A stretch of DNA of 59,125 bases from an uncultured Collinsella sp. (GTDB lineage Bacteria; Actinomycetota; Coriobacteriia; Coriobacteriales; Coriobacteriaceae). Shown one piece after another: positions 1-9,019 of the stretch (the stretch's first letter is position 1; the number at the start of each line of letters is the position of its first letter). The translations under genes were made by a program, and so were the position numbers. The DNA lies in the NCBI GenBank assembly GCA_938005465.1, contig CALLNU010000042.1, forward strand, positions 1-59,125. The letters run 5' to 3'. Below the pieces are notes generated by a model. That model was not told where the DNA came from, made no database searches, and saw only the letters and a list, made by a program, of their open reading frames with translations.

Positions 1-412
1 ACGGCGAGATAGCCGGCAGGCCGGTATGTCAATCCTGGTCTAACAGAGCCTTTTATAACCACTACTTTATTGCACTCGAGTAATTGAACGTAAACGATAT
101 TACAAACGTACTACATCCTTCAGAAATGAGCGCAAAATCTCTCTCGGACGTACGCGTGTAATACACTCGTCTTTATATCCTATCGAGAATAATCCTAACC
201 TGCCAAAACCCCTGCAATACACCCGTATTGCAGGGGTTACGCTCAAGTTTGCCCCCTGCAACTGCGTATATTCAACCTGTATACCGTTGGAGAAATTCTA
301 TCGAGTGCCTGTTTCGCCGCATGCATTCGATACGTCGATGCCAGGCCACGGGCGGCCTGGGGCAATGTCGACAGGGTCTCTCCGGCAAGGGATTCAGGAG
401 GGAGTGAACAAC
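1..412. other. Upstream region of the FHL operon, no gene seen
   Basis: No convincing coding region lies before the first Fe-S gene. The stretch is clearly AT-richer than the following operon up to about position 200, as expected for a promoter region, but I could not assign -35/-10 boxes with confidence. No -24/-12 (sigma54) element was recognised, although sigma54 and FhlA control FHL in enterobacteria. The only strong element is the hairpin at 207-238. Confidence 0.5.
207..238. terminator. Perfect 14-bp hairpin upstream of the FHL operon
   Basis: AACCCCTGCAATAC (207-220) pairs perfectly with GTATTGCAGGGGTT (225-238) across a 4-nt loop. On the + strand no T-run follows, while on the - strand the stem is followed by TTTT. 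It could be a terminator for minus-strand transcription, or a leader hairpin or attenuator for the FHL operon, whose first start codon is about 175 bp downstream. Structure seen; role inferred. Confidence 0.55.
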
Positions 413-931
413 ATGGGCAATAAACGAGTCGTAGCCGATTCCTCGCGCTGCATTGGGTGTCAAACCTGCATGGCGGCGTGTATCGAGGCACACGACATCC
501 CCGGCAACATCGCCGCGCCGCGCCTGCGCGTGACGCGCACGTACGAGATCTCCGCACCGGTGGCTTGCCATCACTGCGAGGATGCTCCGTGCGCCAAGGC
601 CTGCCCCACGGGCGCCTTGTTCTTTGATCCAAAGAACCATCGTATCGGCGTCAACGAGGACAACTGCATCGGCTGCAAGAGCTGCGTCATGGCCTGCCCC
701 TTTGGCGCCGTGAGCGTGGCGACCACGCAGGTCCCCGTCTTGATGGGCGACGTGCGCGTGGGTTCGCAGACTAAGAGCTTCGTGCTCAAGTGCGACCTGT
801 GCGTGGACCGTCCCGGCGGTCCGGCGTGTGCCGAGGCGTGCCCGACCAAGGGCCTCACCCTGGTAGACGAGGAACGCCTGGTAGAACTGACTGCCGAGCG
901 TGCCCGCGCCACCATCGAAAACGAGGCGTAA
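413..931 (+). CDS. hydN: HydN/HycB-like 4Fe-4S electron-transfer protein
   Basis: A 172-residue ferredoxin-like subunit expected to carry electrons from formate dehydrogenase toward the hydrogenase. Four cysteine groups are visible: CIGCQTCMAAC at about residues 13-23, then CHHCEDAPCAKACP, CIGCKSCVMACP and a final CDLC...CAEACP group, the layout of four-cluster polyferredoxins such as HydN, HycB and HyfA. ATG 413 was chosen because AGGAGGGA (396-403) sits at proper spacing and the first cysteine motif follows directly; an in-frame upstream extension to 287 lacks a ribosome-binding site. It is the first gene of the operon and precedes fdhF, as hydN neighbours formate metabolism genes in E. coli. 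A second, HyfA-type polyferredoxin follows fdhF, so this one is more likely the FdhF partner. Confidence 0.88.
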   Translation: MGNKRVVADSSRCIGCQTCMAACIEAHDIPGNIAAPRLRVTRTYEISAPVACHHCEDAPCAKACPTGALFFDPKNHRIGVNEDNCIGCKSCVMACPFGAVSVATTQVPVLMGDVRVGSQTKSFVLKCDLCVDRPGGPACAEACPTKGLTLVDEERLVELTAERARATIENEA

Positions 932-968
932 GCGGGCGGCTAAACAAGCCCAACGATTGTCAGATACG

Positions 969-984
969 TACCGATTAATCGGTA
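969..984. promoter_or_regulatory. 16-bp perfect palindrome before fdhF
   Basis: TACCGATTAATCGGTA is fully self-complementary and ends 9 bp before the AGGAAGGAGG ribosome-binding site of fdhF. It could be an operator for a dimeric regulator or a small RNA hairpin affecting fdhF translation. No known regulator motif is recognised. Confidence 0.4.
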
Positions 985-1007
985 GCAGAGAAAGGAAGGA
1001 GGGTGTC

Positions 1008-3230
1008 ATGGAGAAGCATAAAGTGATCTGCCCGTATTGCGGCGCCGGTTGCCAGTTTAACCTCTTGGTCCAAAACGGCCAGGTCGTGGGTACCGAACCG
1101 CTCAACGGCATCACCAATCAGGGCGAGCTGTGCCTTAAGGGCATGAGCGGCTACGACTTCATCAACGACACCAAGATCTTGACTCCTCGCGTACTGCACC
1201 CGATGATCCGCCGCACCAAGGGCGCGGATCTTGAGCGCGTAAGCTGGGACGAGGCACTGGATTTCACCGCATCTAAGATGCAGGCCATAATTGACGAATA
1301 TGGTCCTAACGCTGTCATGACCACCGGCTCCTCGCGAGGCGGCGGCAATGAGGCGAACTACGTCATGCAGAAGTTTACGCGTGCGTGCATCGGCACCCAC
1401 AGCGTGGACAACTGCGCCCGTACTTGACACGGCCCTACTGTCCTCGGTCTGATGGACACGGTTGGTTCAGGTTGCATGTCATGCTCCATCCCCGGTATGG
1501 AGGATGCGGGCTGCATTTTCCTCTTCGGCTATAACCCTGCCGATTCGCACCCCATCGTCGCAAGGCGTATCGTGCGAGCCAAAGAAAAGGGTTGCAAGAT
1601 CATCGTCGCCGACCCGCGCCATATCGAAACCGCGCGTATCGCCGATATCTACCTTCCGATCAAGAACGGTTGCAACGTCGCGTTCCTCAACGCCTTTGCC
1701 AACTGTCTGGTCAACGATGGCCTCTACGACAAGGAATTCGTCGCCGAGCACACGAACGGCTTTGACGAGTGGTGGGAGACCATCAAGAACTACACTCCCG
1801 AATCCGTTCAGGACATCACGGGTGTCGATCCCGCGCTGATCCACCAAGCTGCCGAGATGTACGCCACGGCGAAGCCTTCTGCCATCATTGGCTGGGGCAT
1901 GGGCGTATGCCAGCAGAAGCAGAACCTGAAGACGGTGCACACCATCGCCTCCATCGCCTGCGTTGCCGGCCAGATCGGCAAACCCAATTCCGGCCTCGCG
2001 CCCGTGCGCGGTCAGAATAACGTTCAGGGCTCCTGCGATATGGGCATGCTGCCCAATCTGTACCCTGGCTACCAGAAAGTCACCGCCCCCGCCGCTCGCG
2101 CCAAGTTTGCCAAGGCTTGGGGCGTGCCCGAGGAAAAGCTCCCGCTCGAGGAGGGCTATAAGCTCACCGACCTGGGCCACTTGGTCGACGAGGGCAAGGT
2201 GCACTGCTTCTACAACTACGGCGAGGACCCGGTGCAGACCGAGCCCGATTCGGCCGGTATGCGCAAGACGCTCTCCGAGCTGGACCTGTTCATTTGCCAG
2301 GACATCTTTATGACGCAGACGACCATGCTCGCCGACGTCATCCTGCCTGCCACCTCTTGGGGCGAGCACGAGGGTGTCTTTACCGCATCCGACCGTAGCT
2401 TCCAGCACTTTGACGCGGCCGTTCCGCCCAAGGGCGAGTGCCGCCACGACTGGGAGATCTTCGCGGACCTGTCCACGCGTATGGGCTACCCCATGCACTA
2501 CGACAACACCGAGCAGATCTGGAACGAGTGCATTAGCCTGTGCCCCAACTTTGTGGGTGCGACTTACGAGAAGATGGCTCCCGAGGGCGGTTACGCCCAG
2601 TGGCCGGTCAAGAGCACCGATGTGAACGACCACGGTACGGCCGACATGTTCGCAGGCGGCAAGTTCACTACCAAGGACGGCCGCGCCAACCTGATGGCGC
2701 ACGACTGGGAGGCGCCCTCCGAGCTTCCCGACGATGAGTACCCGCTCATCCTGTGCACCGTCCGCGAGGTCGGCCACTACAGCTGCCGCTCGATGACCGG
2801 CAACTGCAAGACGCTGGCGCTGCTTGCCGACGAGCCCGGCTTTGTCCGCATGAATCCCGCGGACGCCCAGGCGCGCGGCATCAAGAACGGCGACATCGTC
2901 TCGATTCACAGCCGCCGCGGCCAGGTATACAGCCGCGCCGACGTGAGCGACCGTATCAACAAGGGCACGGTCTACATGACCTACCAGTGGTGGATCGGCA
3001 AGTGCAACGAGCTGACCATGCACAAGGTCGACCCGGTCTCGCACACGCCCGAGGACAAGTTCTCCGCCTGTCAGGTCGACGCCATTGCCGACCAGGTTTG
3101 GGCAGAGGGCGAGGTGGAGCGTCAGTACACCGAGCTCAAGCAGGCTCTGGTCGACGCCGCCGCTCCCCAGGACGTTGAGCCCGGTGCCGCCAAGTTCGAC
3201 GACGAGACGCACGTGAATCAAATCGTGTAG
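1008..3230 (+). CDS. fdhF: Formate dehydrogenase H, selenocysteine-containing
   Basis: Catalytic subunit oxidising formate to CO2 for H2 evolution; a bis-MGD molybdoenzyme with one 4Fe-4S cluster. The reading frame contains an in-frame TGA at 1425-1427, read as Sec140, with context NCART-U-HGPTV. This is the same residue number as in E. coli FdhF, whose active-site Sec140-His141 pair is preserved. The cluster ligands C8, C11, C15 and C42 and the following K44 also match E. coli numbering. The full product is 740 residues against about 715 in E. coli. ATG 1008 has a strong AGGAAGGAGG upstream. The segment FGYNPADSHPIVARRIV after the Sec is near-identical to the family. A plain ORF caller splits this gene in two at the UGA; it is not a pseudogene, because a SECIS-like hairpin follows and selA, selB and tRNA-Sec are encoded nearby. 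Confidence 0.96.
1425..1458 (+). promoter_or_regulatory. Sec UGA codon and bacterial SECIS hairpin
   Basis: TGA at 1425-1427 is followed, after an 11-nt gap, by the stem TGTCC (1439-1443) and GGACA (1454-1458), enclosing a loop that contains GGTCTG. The apical GGUCU motif at this distance from the UGA is the hallmark of the E. coli fdhF SECIS that binds SelB. The stem is short, but its position and loop fit the bacterial consensus. Confidence 0.85.
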
Positions 3231-3251
3231 TCCCGTTCTCGTTGGCTTTTT

Positions 3252-3294
3252 GGGCCGGGCGTCCCGTACGTTCGGGAGCCCGGCCCGTTATTTT
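3252..3294 (+). terminator. GC-rich hairpin between fdhF and hyfA
   Basis: GGGCCGGGC (3252-3260) pairs with GCCCGGCCC (3278-3286), extended inward by TCCCG/CGGGA around a 6-nt loop, followed by GTTATTTT. It resembles a leaky intrinsic terminator or an RNA-processing hairpin. Placed inside the operon, it would allow hydN-fdhF to be expressed above the hyf genes. Confidence 0.6.
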
Positions 3295-3308
3295 GAAAGG
3301 AAGTGGGG

Positions 3309-3926
3309 ATGAACCGCTTCATCGACATCAACCCGGAGAGGTGCATCGGCTGCGGAACATGCCAGTCCGCCTGTGCCGACGCCCACCGGATGCAGGGTCT
3401 TCAGGATACGCCGCGCCTGGCGCTCGTGAAGACCGGCGGTATTTCGGCCGCCCTTGCCTGCCACCATTGCGAGGGTGCCCCCTGCGCCGAGGTTTGCCCG
3501 GTGAATGCCATCGAGCACGATGGCGATCGTATCCACGTCAAGGAGCAGGAGTGCATCGGGTGCAGGCTGTGCGCCATCGCGTGCCCCTTCGGAGCCATCC
3601 ATCCCGATGGCACGTCTATCGCCGGTGTCGCAGGCATGTGCGACCCGACGCCTTCGTATCCTAAGTCCCTGAGCAGCCTACTTACGTGGGCGCCCGGCCA
3701 GTACACCTGTGCTGTCAAGTGCGATCTGTGCGCCTTCGATCCGGACGGCCCGCATTGTGTGGCGGCGTGCCCCACCAAGGCGCTGACCGTCATGGGCGGC
3801 GCGGCCGATCGCGAGCTCGACGAGGCCAAGCGCCTGCGCTCGATCGAAAACGGTCCGGCCGTCGACGTTACCGCTGTGGCCCAGGGCCTGTCCGAGAAAG
3901 CAGAAGGGAGCGTAAACAATGGATAG
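3309..3926 (+). CDS. hyfA: Hydrogenase-4 component A, polyferredoxin
   Basis: A 205-residue four-cluster ferredoxin that should pass electrons from FdhF to the hydrogenase module. Cysteine groups: CIGCGTCQSAC near the N-terminus, CHHCEGAPCAEVCP, CIGCRLCAIACP and a C-terminal CDLC...CVAACP group. The linker with a WAPG motif before VKCDLC, and the MNRF start, resemble E. coli HyfA more than HycB. ATG 3309 is preferred with AAAGGA just upstream; an in-frame GTG at 3303 is an alternative. The gene overlaps hyfB by 8 bp, so translation is probably coupled. Confidence 0.85.
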   Translation: MNRFIDINPERCIGCGTCQSACADAHRMQGLQDTPRLALVKTGGISAALACHHCEGAPCAEVCPVNAIEHDGDRIHVKEQECIGCRLCAIACPFGAIHPDGTSIAGVAGMCDPTPSYPKSLSSLLTWAPGQYTCAVKCDLCAFDPDGPHCVAACPTKALTVMGGAADRELDEAKRLRSIENGPAVDVTAVAQGLSEKAEGSVNNG

Positions 3927-5937
3927 CATGACGCTGTTTATCGCATCGTTTGCCGTCTCGTGCATCGGTGCGCTCGCCTCGGTTCTGCTGATCAAGGCCG
4001 ATAACGCCGCCAAGACCGCCGGCTGCCTTATCGGCGCCGTCGCCGCGGTGCTTTCGTTTGTGGCCGGTATTCAGGCCGTGCTGGGCGATGCCACGTCGGT
4101 CGACACCATCGTGTTCTTCCCGTTTGCCCATTTCCAGCTGCTGCTCAATCAGCTGTCCGGCCTGTTCGTGGCGCTCATCTCGGTGCTCGCGTTTGCCGGT
4201 TCGATCTACGGTCTCAACTACTTTGATGAGTATCCGGGCAAAAAGGGCCGCGCTGGCTTCTTCTTTAACACCTTCGTGGCGTCCATGATGCTCGTCATCA
4301 CCGCCGACAACGTGTTTTGGTTCCTGGTCGCCTTTGAGCTCATGTCGCTGACCTCGTACTTCCTGGTCGTGATCGAGGAGAACGAGAACTCCATCCATGG
4401 CGGTTGGCTCTACTTTGTGATCGCTCACGTGGGCTTTGTGCTCATCATGGCGAGCTTCCTCACCATGACCAACTTCGCCGGTGGCTCGTTTGCCTTTGCG
4501 GATTTCCGCGACACGCAGTTTAGTCCTGCGGTCGCATCCGTGTGCTTCGTGCTTGCCTTCTTTGGCTTTGGCGCCAAGGCCGGTATCATCCCGCTGCACG
4601 GCTGGCTGCCCAAGGCACATCCCGAGGCGCCGTCCAACGTGAGTGCCCTCATGTCCGGCGGCATGATCAAGATCGGTATCTTCGGCATCCTCAAGGTTGG
4701 TCTCGACCTGCTCTCCGCCTCGGGCGTTCAGGTCTGGTGGGGCCTTATGGTCATGGTCTTCGGTGCGATCTCGTCGGTCCTCGGCGTGGCCTTCGCCCTG
4801 CAGGAGCATGACATCAAGCGCCTGCTGGCCTATCACTCCGTCGAGAACATCGGCATCATTCTGCTCGGCGTCGGCGCCTCTATGGCCGCCATGGCACTCG
4901 ACTCTGTCGGCATCGCCGTCCTGGCTCTGATGGCCGCCCTCTACCACACGTTTAACCACGCGATGTTTAAGGGCGAGCTGTTCTTGGGCGCCGGTGCGCT
5001 GCTGTACTCCACGGGTACGCGCAATATGGAGAAGATGGGCGGCCTGTTCCGTCGTATGCCGGCAACGGCCATCTGCTTCCTCATTGGCGCGCTTGCCATC
5101 TCGGCCATCCCGCCCTTCAACGGCTTTGTGTCCGAGTGGTTTACCTACCAGTCGCTGTTTAATGCCGCCATGCAGGGCGACAAGGCCGTCATGATCGTGG
5201 CCGTGTTCGCTGCCGTCGCGCTTGCCATTACCGGCGCGCTGGCTGTCACGTGCTTCGTCAAGGCCTATGGCGTCTCCTTTGCCTCCGCGCCTCGCTCCGA
5301 GGCCGCGGCCAATGCCAAGGAGGTTCCCGCCCCCATGGTGTTTGCGCAGGGCCTGCTCGCGGCCATCTGCGTCGTGCTGGGCATTGGCGCTCCCGTGATC
5401 GCGCCCGTGCTGGTCGATGTCGCCGCGTCCGTGCTGCATCCGTACGGTGGCGTGTTTGCCGCCGAGGGCATGGAGCTCATGAACCAGTACTCCGGCGCTG
5501 CCACCTCCACGCCCGCGATCGCTATTGCGCTCGTCGTGCTCGTCGGCCTTGCCTGCGGTTATCGCAAGCTCAAGACCGTCGGCAAGGTGCAGAAGTCCCA
5601 GCCGTGGGCATGCGGCTATGCTCCCAACGAGCATATGCCCGTCGTGGCCACGACCTTTGCCTCCGAGGTGTCCTGGTTTATGCAGCCGCTCTACACGCTG
5701 CGCGACCGCTGCACGGCCGTCTGCTGGTCCATCGCGCACTTCTTCCAGAAGCTCACCGGTGTGGCCGAGGCTGTGGAGCCCGTACCCGACAAGGTTCTCG
5801 TCGATGCCCCGCATAAGGGTGTCGAGAAGCTCGCCGACCTCGCGACTAAGCTCGAGGGCGGCAACTACAGCATCTATATCTGCTACATCGTCGCGGCACT
5901 CGTGGTGTTCCTCGTGCTCGCCGTGCAAATGGGTTAA
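3919..5937 (+). CDS. hyfB: Hydrogenase-4 component B, antiporter-like membrane subunit
   Basis: A 672-residue polytopic membrane protein of the NuoL/Mrp-antiporter-like family, the same length as E. coli HyfB. It has many hydrophobic segments and the family region FGAKAGIIPLHGWLPKAHPE (about residues 215-235), with conserved Lys and His residues used in proton translocation. A long C-terminal part carrying further hydrophobic segments fits HycC/HyfB. It anchors the hydrogenase in the cytoplasmic membrane and probably forms one of three pumping modules with HyfD and HyfF. It starts inside the end of hyfA and is followed 12 bp later by hyfC. Confidence 0.92.
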   Translation: MDSMTLFIASFAVSCIGALASVLLIKADNAAKTAGCLIGAVAAVLSFVAGIQAVLGDATSVDTIVFFPFAHFQLLLNQLSGLFVALISVLAFAGSIYGLNYFDEYPGKKGRAGFFFNTFVASMMLVITADNVFWFLVAFELMSLTSYFLVVIEENENSIHGGWLYFVIAHVGFVLIMASFLTMTNFAGGSFAFADFRDTQFSPAVASVCFVLAFFGFGAKAGIIPLHGWLPKAHPEAPSNVSALMSGGMIKIGIFGILKVGLDLLSASGVQVWWGLMVMVFGAISSVLGVAFALQEHDIKRLLAYHSVENIGIILLGVGASMAAMALDSVGIAVLALMAALYHTFNHAMFKGELFLGAGALLYSTGTRNMEKMGGLFRRMPATAICFLIGALAISAIPPFNGFVSEWFTYQSLFNAAMQGDKAVMIVAVFAAVALAITGALAVTCFVKAYGVSFASAPRSEAAANAKEVPAPMVFAQGLLAAICVVLGIGAPVIAPVLVDVAASVLHPYGGVFAAEGMELMNQYSGAATSTPAIAIALVVLVGLACGYRKLKTVGKVQKSQPWACGYAPNEHMPVVATTFASEVSWFMQPLYTLRDRCTAVCWSIAHFFQKLTGVAEAVEPVPDKVLVDAPHKGVEKLADLATKLEGGNYSIYICYIVAALVVFLVLAVQMG

Positions 5938-5949
5938 GGAGGGGAGAGC

Positions 5950-6876
5950 ATGAACAACATCGTACTTGCCGTTCTGCAGGGCGTGGTCGTCATGGCCGTC
6001 GCGCCGTTCTTCTCCGGTCTCGGCCGCGTGATCCGCGCCAAGATGCACAACCGTCGCGGCCCCAGCATCATGCAGGACTATCGCGACCTGGCCAAGCTCT
6101 TTGCGCGCCCCGAGTCCCAGAGCGAGGACGCGAGCTTTGCGCTGCGCATTATGCCGCCGCTGTTCTTCGCCGTCGCCTTTATGCTTGCGATGGGCCTGCC
6201 GCTCTTTACGGCACAAAGCCCCATCCCGGTCTTTGGTGACGCCATCACCATCATGTACAGCCTTGCGCTCGCCCGCTTCTTCTTCGCCCTCTGCGGTGTG
6301 GATTCGTCCAACGCCTACGCCGGTATCGGCGGCGTTCGCGAGCTGCTCATGAGCGTACTCATCGAGCCGTCCATGCTGCTTGCGCTGTTTGTCGCCGCCC
6401 TGGTGTGCGGTTCCACCGACATCGCCGCCATGGGTCAGCACATCATGACGGGCGCCGTCGACGCTCCGGTCGCTGTTATCCTCGCCGGCATCGCCTTTGC
6501 GATCGCCTGCTACATGGAACTCGGCAAGCTGCCGTTTGATCAGGCCGAGGCCGAGCAAGAGCTTCAGGAAGGCCCGCTCGCCGAGCTTTCCGGCCCGTCG
6601 CTTGCGATGGCCAAGCTCGCCATGTCCATGAAGCAGGTCCTGGTCGTTGCCTGGTTCTGCGCGATTTTCGTCCCTTGGGGCGAGCCCGCGACCGTGGGCG
6701 CCGCCGCCGTTATGGGCGCGGTCATCTTCCTGGTGAAGTGCCTGATCGACTTTGTCGTGTGCGGCGTGATCGAGAACTCCTGCTCGCGCTCGCGTTTTAA
6801 GGTGCTCGGCAATCAGACCTGGGCTGTCGTGGGCATCGCCGTTCTGGCGTTTGTCTTCGTGGTCGTCGGCGTGTAG
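5950..6876 (+). CDS. hyfC: Hydrogenase-4 component C, NuoH-like membrane subunit
   Basis: A 308-residue membrane protein of the NuoH/HycD family, which connects the hydrophilic NiFe module to the pumping arm. The start KMHNRRGPSIMQDYRDLAKL (about residues 32-51) and the cytoplasmic stretch ELGKLPFDQAEAEQELQEGP, rich in acidic residues, are typical of the family's quinone-site-like region. Shine-Dalgarno AAGGAGGGGAG precedes ATG 5950. It lies between hyfB and hyfD, as in E. coli hyf. Confidence 0.92.
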   Translation: MNNIVLAVLQGVVVMAVAPFFSGLGRVIRAKMHNRRGPSIMQDYRDLAKLFARPESQSEDASFALRIMPPLFFAVAFMLAMGLPLFTAQSPIPVFGDAITIMYSLALARFFFALCGVDSSNAYAGIGGVRELLMSVLIEPSMLLALFVAALVCGSTDIAAMGQHIMTGAVDAPVAVILAGIAFAIACYMELGKLPFDQAEAEQELQEGPLAELSGPSLAMAKLAMSMKQVLVVAWFCAIFVPWGEPATVGAAAVMGAVIFLVKCLIDFVVCGVIENSCSRSRFKVLGNQTWAVVGIAVLAFVFVVVGV

Positions 6877-6891
6877 GAGAAGGGAGAAACA

Positions 6892-8349
6892 ATGTCATTT
6901 GCAGTCAGTCTGTCCCTTCTCGGCTTGGTCGCTATCGCGGCCCCGATGGTGGCCTCGGTGCTCGTCGCCCTGTTCCCCCGTCCGTACGCCAAGTGGTTCA
7001 GCGTTTTGGGTGCCGCCGTCTCGACGGCCTGCACCATCGCCCTCGCCGCGAATTTCGCCGGCGCCGGCATGCCCGACACGCAGGTCCCCCTGATCTCGTT
7101 TGGGCAGACCCTCGTCATGGGATTCACCTTCGATCGCATGAGCACGCTGCTCGCGCCCGCCTTTGTGGGTATCGGCCTGCTTGTCGTGATCTATTCGATT
7201 CCCTATATGAGCGAGAATAACCGTGAGCATCCCGACGCGCCGCGTCGTCGCTTCTACGCGTACCTCGCGACCTTCATCGGCGCCATGGCCGGCCTCGTGT
7301 ACAGCTCGACCCTTTTGGGCCAGCTCGTGTTCTTTGAGATCACGGGTGCGTGCTCTTGGGGCCTCATTAGCTACTACATGACACCTACGGCCAAGAAGGC
7401 CGGCATGAAGGCCCTGATCATCACGCATATCGGTGCGCTCGGCCTGTATCTGGGTGCCGCCATTGTGTTTGCCCACACCGGCACCTTCGCGATTACCGCG
7501 ATTGCCGGCCTCGATGCCAAGCTCAAGGCTATCGTCCTTTTGCTTGTGCTGTTTGCGGCCTGGGCCAAGTCCGCACAGGTTCCCATGTACATGTGGCTGC
7601 CTTCGGCCATGGAGGCGCCGACGCCTGTTTCGGCCTACCTGCATGGCGCCTCGATGGTCAAGGTCGGCGTGTGCGTGTTCGCGCGTGCGCTCGTCTCTGC
7701 TGGCGAGATTCCCGAGATCGTGGGCTGGGTCGCCATTATCGACGCCATGGTCACCATGCTCTTTGGTTTCCTTATGTACCTGCCGCAAAAGGACATGAAG
7801 CGTCTGCTGGCCTTCTCCACGATCGCCCAGCTCTCCTATGTGTTCTTTGGTCTGGGCCTTTCGGTCTTTGGCAGCCAGCTGGCCTTTGATGGCGCCGTGT
7901 GCCACATCTTTAACCACGCCTTCGCCAAGACGCTGTTCTTCCTGATCGCCGGTTCGTTCTCCTTTACGCTCGGAACGCGTATGCTGCCCAAGCTTCGCGG
8001 CATCGTAAAGAAGTACCCGATCTCGGGCGTGGGCTTTGGTGTCGCGGCGCTCGCCATTGCCGGCGTGCCGCCCATGAACACATTCTTCTCGAAGTTCCAG
8101 ATCATCGCCGGCGGCTTTTCTGTGGGTGCCGGCAACGTCGCGATCCTGGTTCTCGTGTGCATCATGGTCGCCGAGACCGTCGCCACCTTTGCCTGGTTCC
8201 TCAAGTGGATGGGCTATTGCCTGCCCGGCGAGCCGAGCGAAGAGGTCGCTGCGGGAGCCCCGCTTCCCCGCGCGATGGCGTTCGTGTTCATCGTGCTCAT
8301 CATCATGGTTATCGTCAGCGGCCCGCTTTCGGCCAGCTGGATCGGTTAG
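6892..8349 (+). CDS. hyfD: Hydrogenase-4 component D, antiporter-like membrane subunit
   Basis: A 485-residue NuoL/NuoN-like protein with about a dozen hydrophobic helices. The AAWAKSAQVPMYMWLPSAME segment holds the conserved Lys and Pro of the proton path. HyfD has no counterpart in the smaller E. coli FHL-1 (hyc) complex, so it marks this operon as hydrogenase-4/FHL-2. RBS GGAGAAGGGAG lies just upstream of ATG 6892. Adjacent hyfE and hyfF complete the extended membrane arm. Confidence 0.9.
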   Translation: MSFAVSLSLLGLVAIAAPMVASVLVALFPRPYAKWFSVLGAAVSTACTIALAANFAGAGMPDTQVPLISFGQTLVMGFTFDRMSTLLAPAFVGIGLLVVIYSIPYMSENNREHPDAPRRRFYAYLATFIGAMAGLVYSSTLLGQLVFFEITGACSWGLISYYMTPTAKKAGMKALIITHIGALGLYLGAAIVFAHTGTFAITAIAGLDAKLKAIVLLLVLFAAWAKSAQVPMYMWLPSAMEAPTPVSAYLHGASMVKVGVCVFARALVSAGEIPEIVGWVAIIDAMVTMLFGFLMYLPQKDMKRLLAFSTIAQLSYVFFGLGLSVFGSQLAFDGAVCHIFNHAFAKTLFFLIAGSFSFTLGTRMLPKLRGIVKKYPISGVGFGVAALAIAGVPPMNTFFSKFQIIAGGFSVGAGNVAILVLVCIMVAETVATFAWFLKWMGYCLPGEPSEEVAAGAPLPRAMAFVFIVLIIMVIVSGPLSASWIG

Positions 8350-8362
8350 GAGGTAGAACGAC

Positions 8363-9016
8363 ATGGGTTATTCGATCGTCAACATCCTTGGCGGCCTTCT
8401 GATCGTCACGTCCACCATGGTGGTCGTCTCAAAGAACATCAAGCATACTATCCGCTGGTATGCGGTGCAGTCGCTGGTGCTCGTGGGACTGCTCGCTACG
8501 CTCGGTGTCACCACCGGTGCGCAGGAGCTGCTTATGTGGGCTGGATCCGCCTTTATCACCAAAGTCGTCCTGGTCCCTTATATCCTCAACCGCGCATACA
8601 AGAAGATGGGCGAGCCGAGCGACGCATCGCTCAAGGCTGGCCTTAAGCCCGCGTGGGCCATCTGCATCATCGCCGTCGAGGTCGCGATCTGCTTTGCCGT
8701 CGTGACGCAGATCAGCCTGCCCACGGCCGAGGTCGCAACGCCTGCGCTCGCTATTAGCTTCGCTCACTTCTTTGTGGGCCTCACCTGTATCATCTCGCAG
8801 CGCAACATCATGAAGCAGATCTTTGGATACTGCCTTATGGAAAACGGCAGCCATGTGACGCTCGCGCTTTTGGCTCCCACCGCTCCCGAGATCATCGAGA
8901 TCGGTATCGCCACCGACGCCATCTTTGCCGTCATCATAATGTCCATTGTCGTGCGTCGCATTTGGGACGACTCCCACTCGCTCGATGCGCGCGACCTGTC
9001 CGAGCTGAGGGGGTAG
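8363..9016 (+). CDS. hyfE: Hydrogenase-4 component E, membrane subunit
   Basis: A 217-residue, almost wholly hydrophobic protein with about six to seven predicted helices, placed between hyfD and hyfF exactly as in E. coli hyf. It resembles the NuoK-related HyfE family. A TAGGAGGT ribosome-binding site precedes ATG 8363. The central polar stretch around residues 75-90 and the C-terminal RRIWDDSHSLDARDLSELRG segment are probably cytoplasmic. The function, as a structural or ion-translocating part of the membrane arm, is inferred from family and position. Confidence 0.85.
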   Translation: MGYSIVNILGGLLIVTSTMVVVSKNIKHTIRWYAVQSLVLVGLLATLGVTTGAQELLMWAGSAFITKVVLVPYILNRAYKKMGEPSDASLKAGLKPAWAICIIAVEVAICFAVVTQISLPTAEVATPALAISFAHFFVGLTCIISQRNIMKQIFGYCLMENGSHVTLALLAPTAPEIIEIGIATDAIFAVIIMSIVVRRIWDDSHSLDARDLSELRG

Positions 9017-9019
9017 TCC

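Noticed and set aside
1..412. A sigma54-type promoter for the FHL operon, as in enterobacteria
   Set aside because: No GG-N10-GC pair with the -24/-12 consensus was found at a sensible distance.
900..1427. A separate short gene ending in TGA before a second gene starting at 1452
   Set aside because: The two frames are one fdhF gene interrupted by a Sec codon; residue numbering and the SECIS-like hairpin support read-through.
3868..6558. A long minus-strand open frame of about 900 codons, and others opposite hyf, fdhF and gdhA
   Set aside because: These are shadows produced by GC-rich third positions; their products are low-complexity (rich in His, Arg, Gly, Asp), lack domains and lie opposite clear genes.
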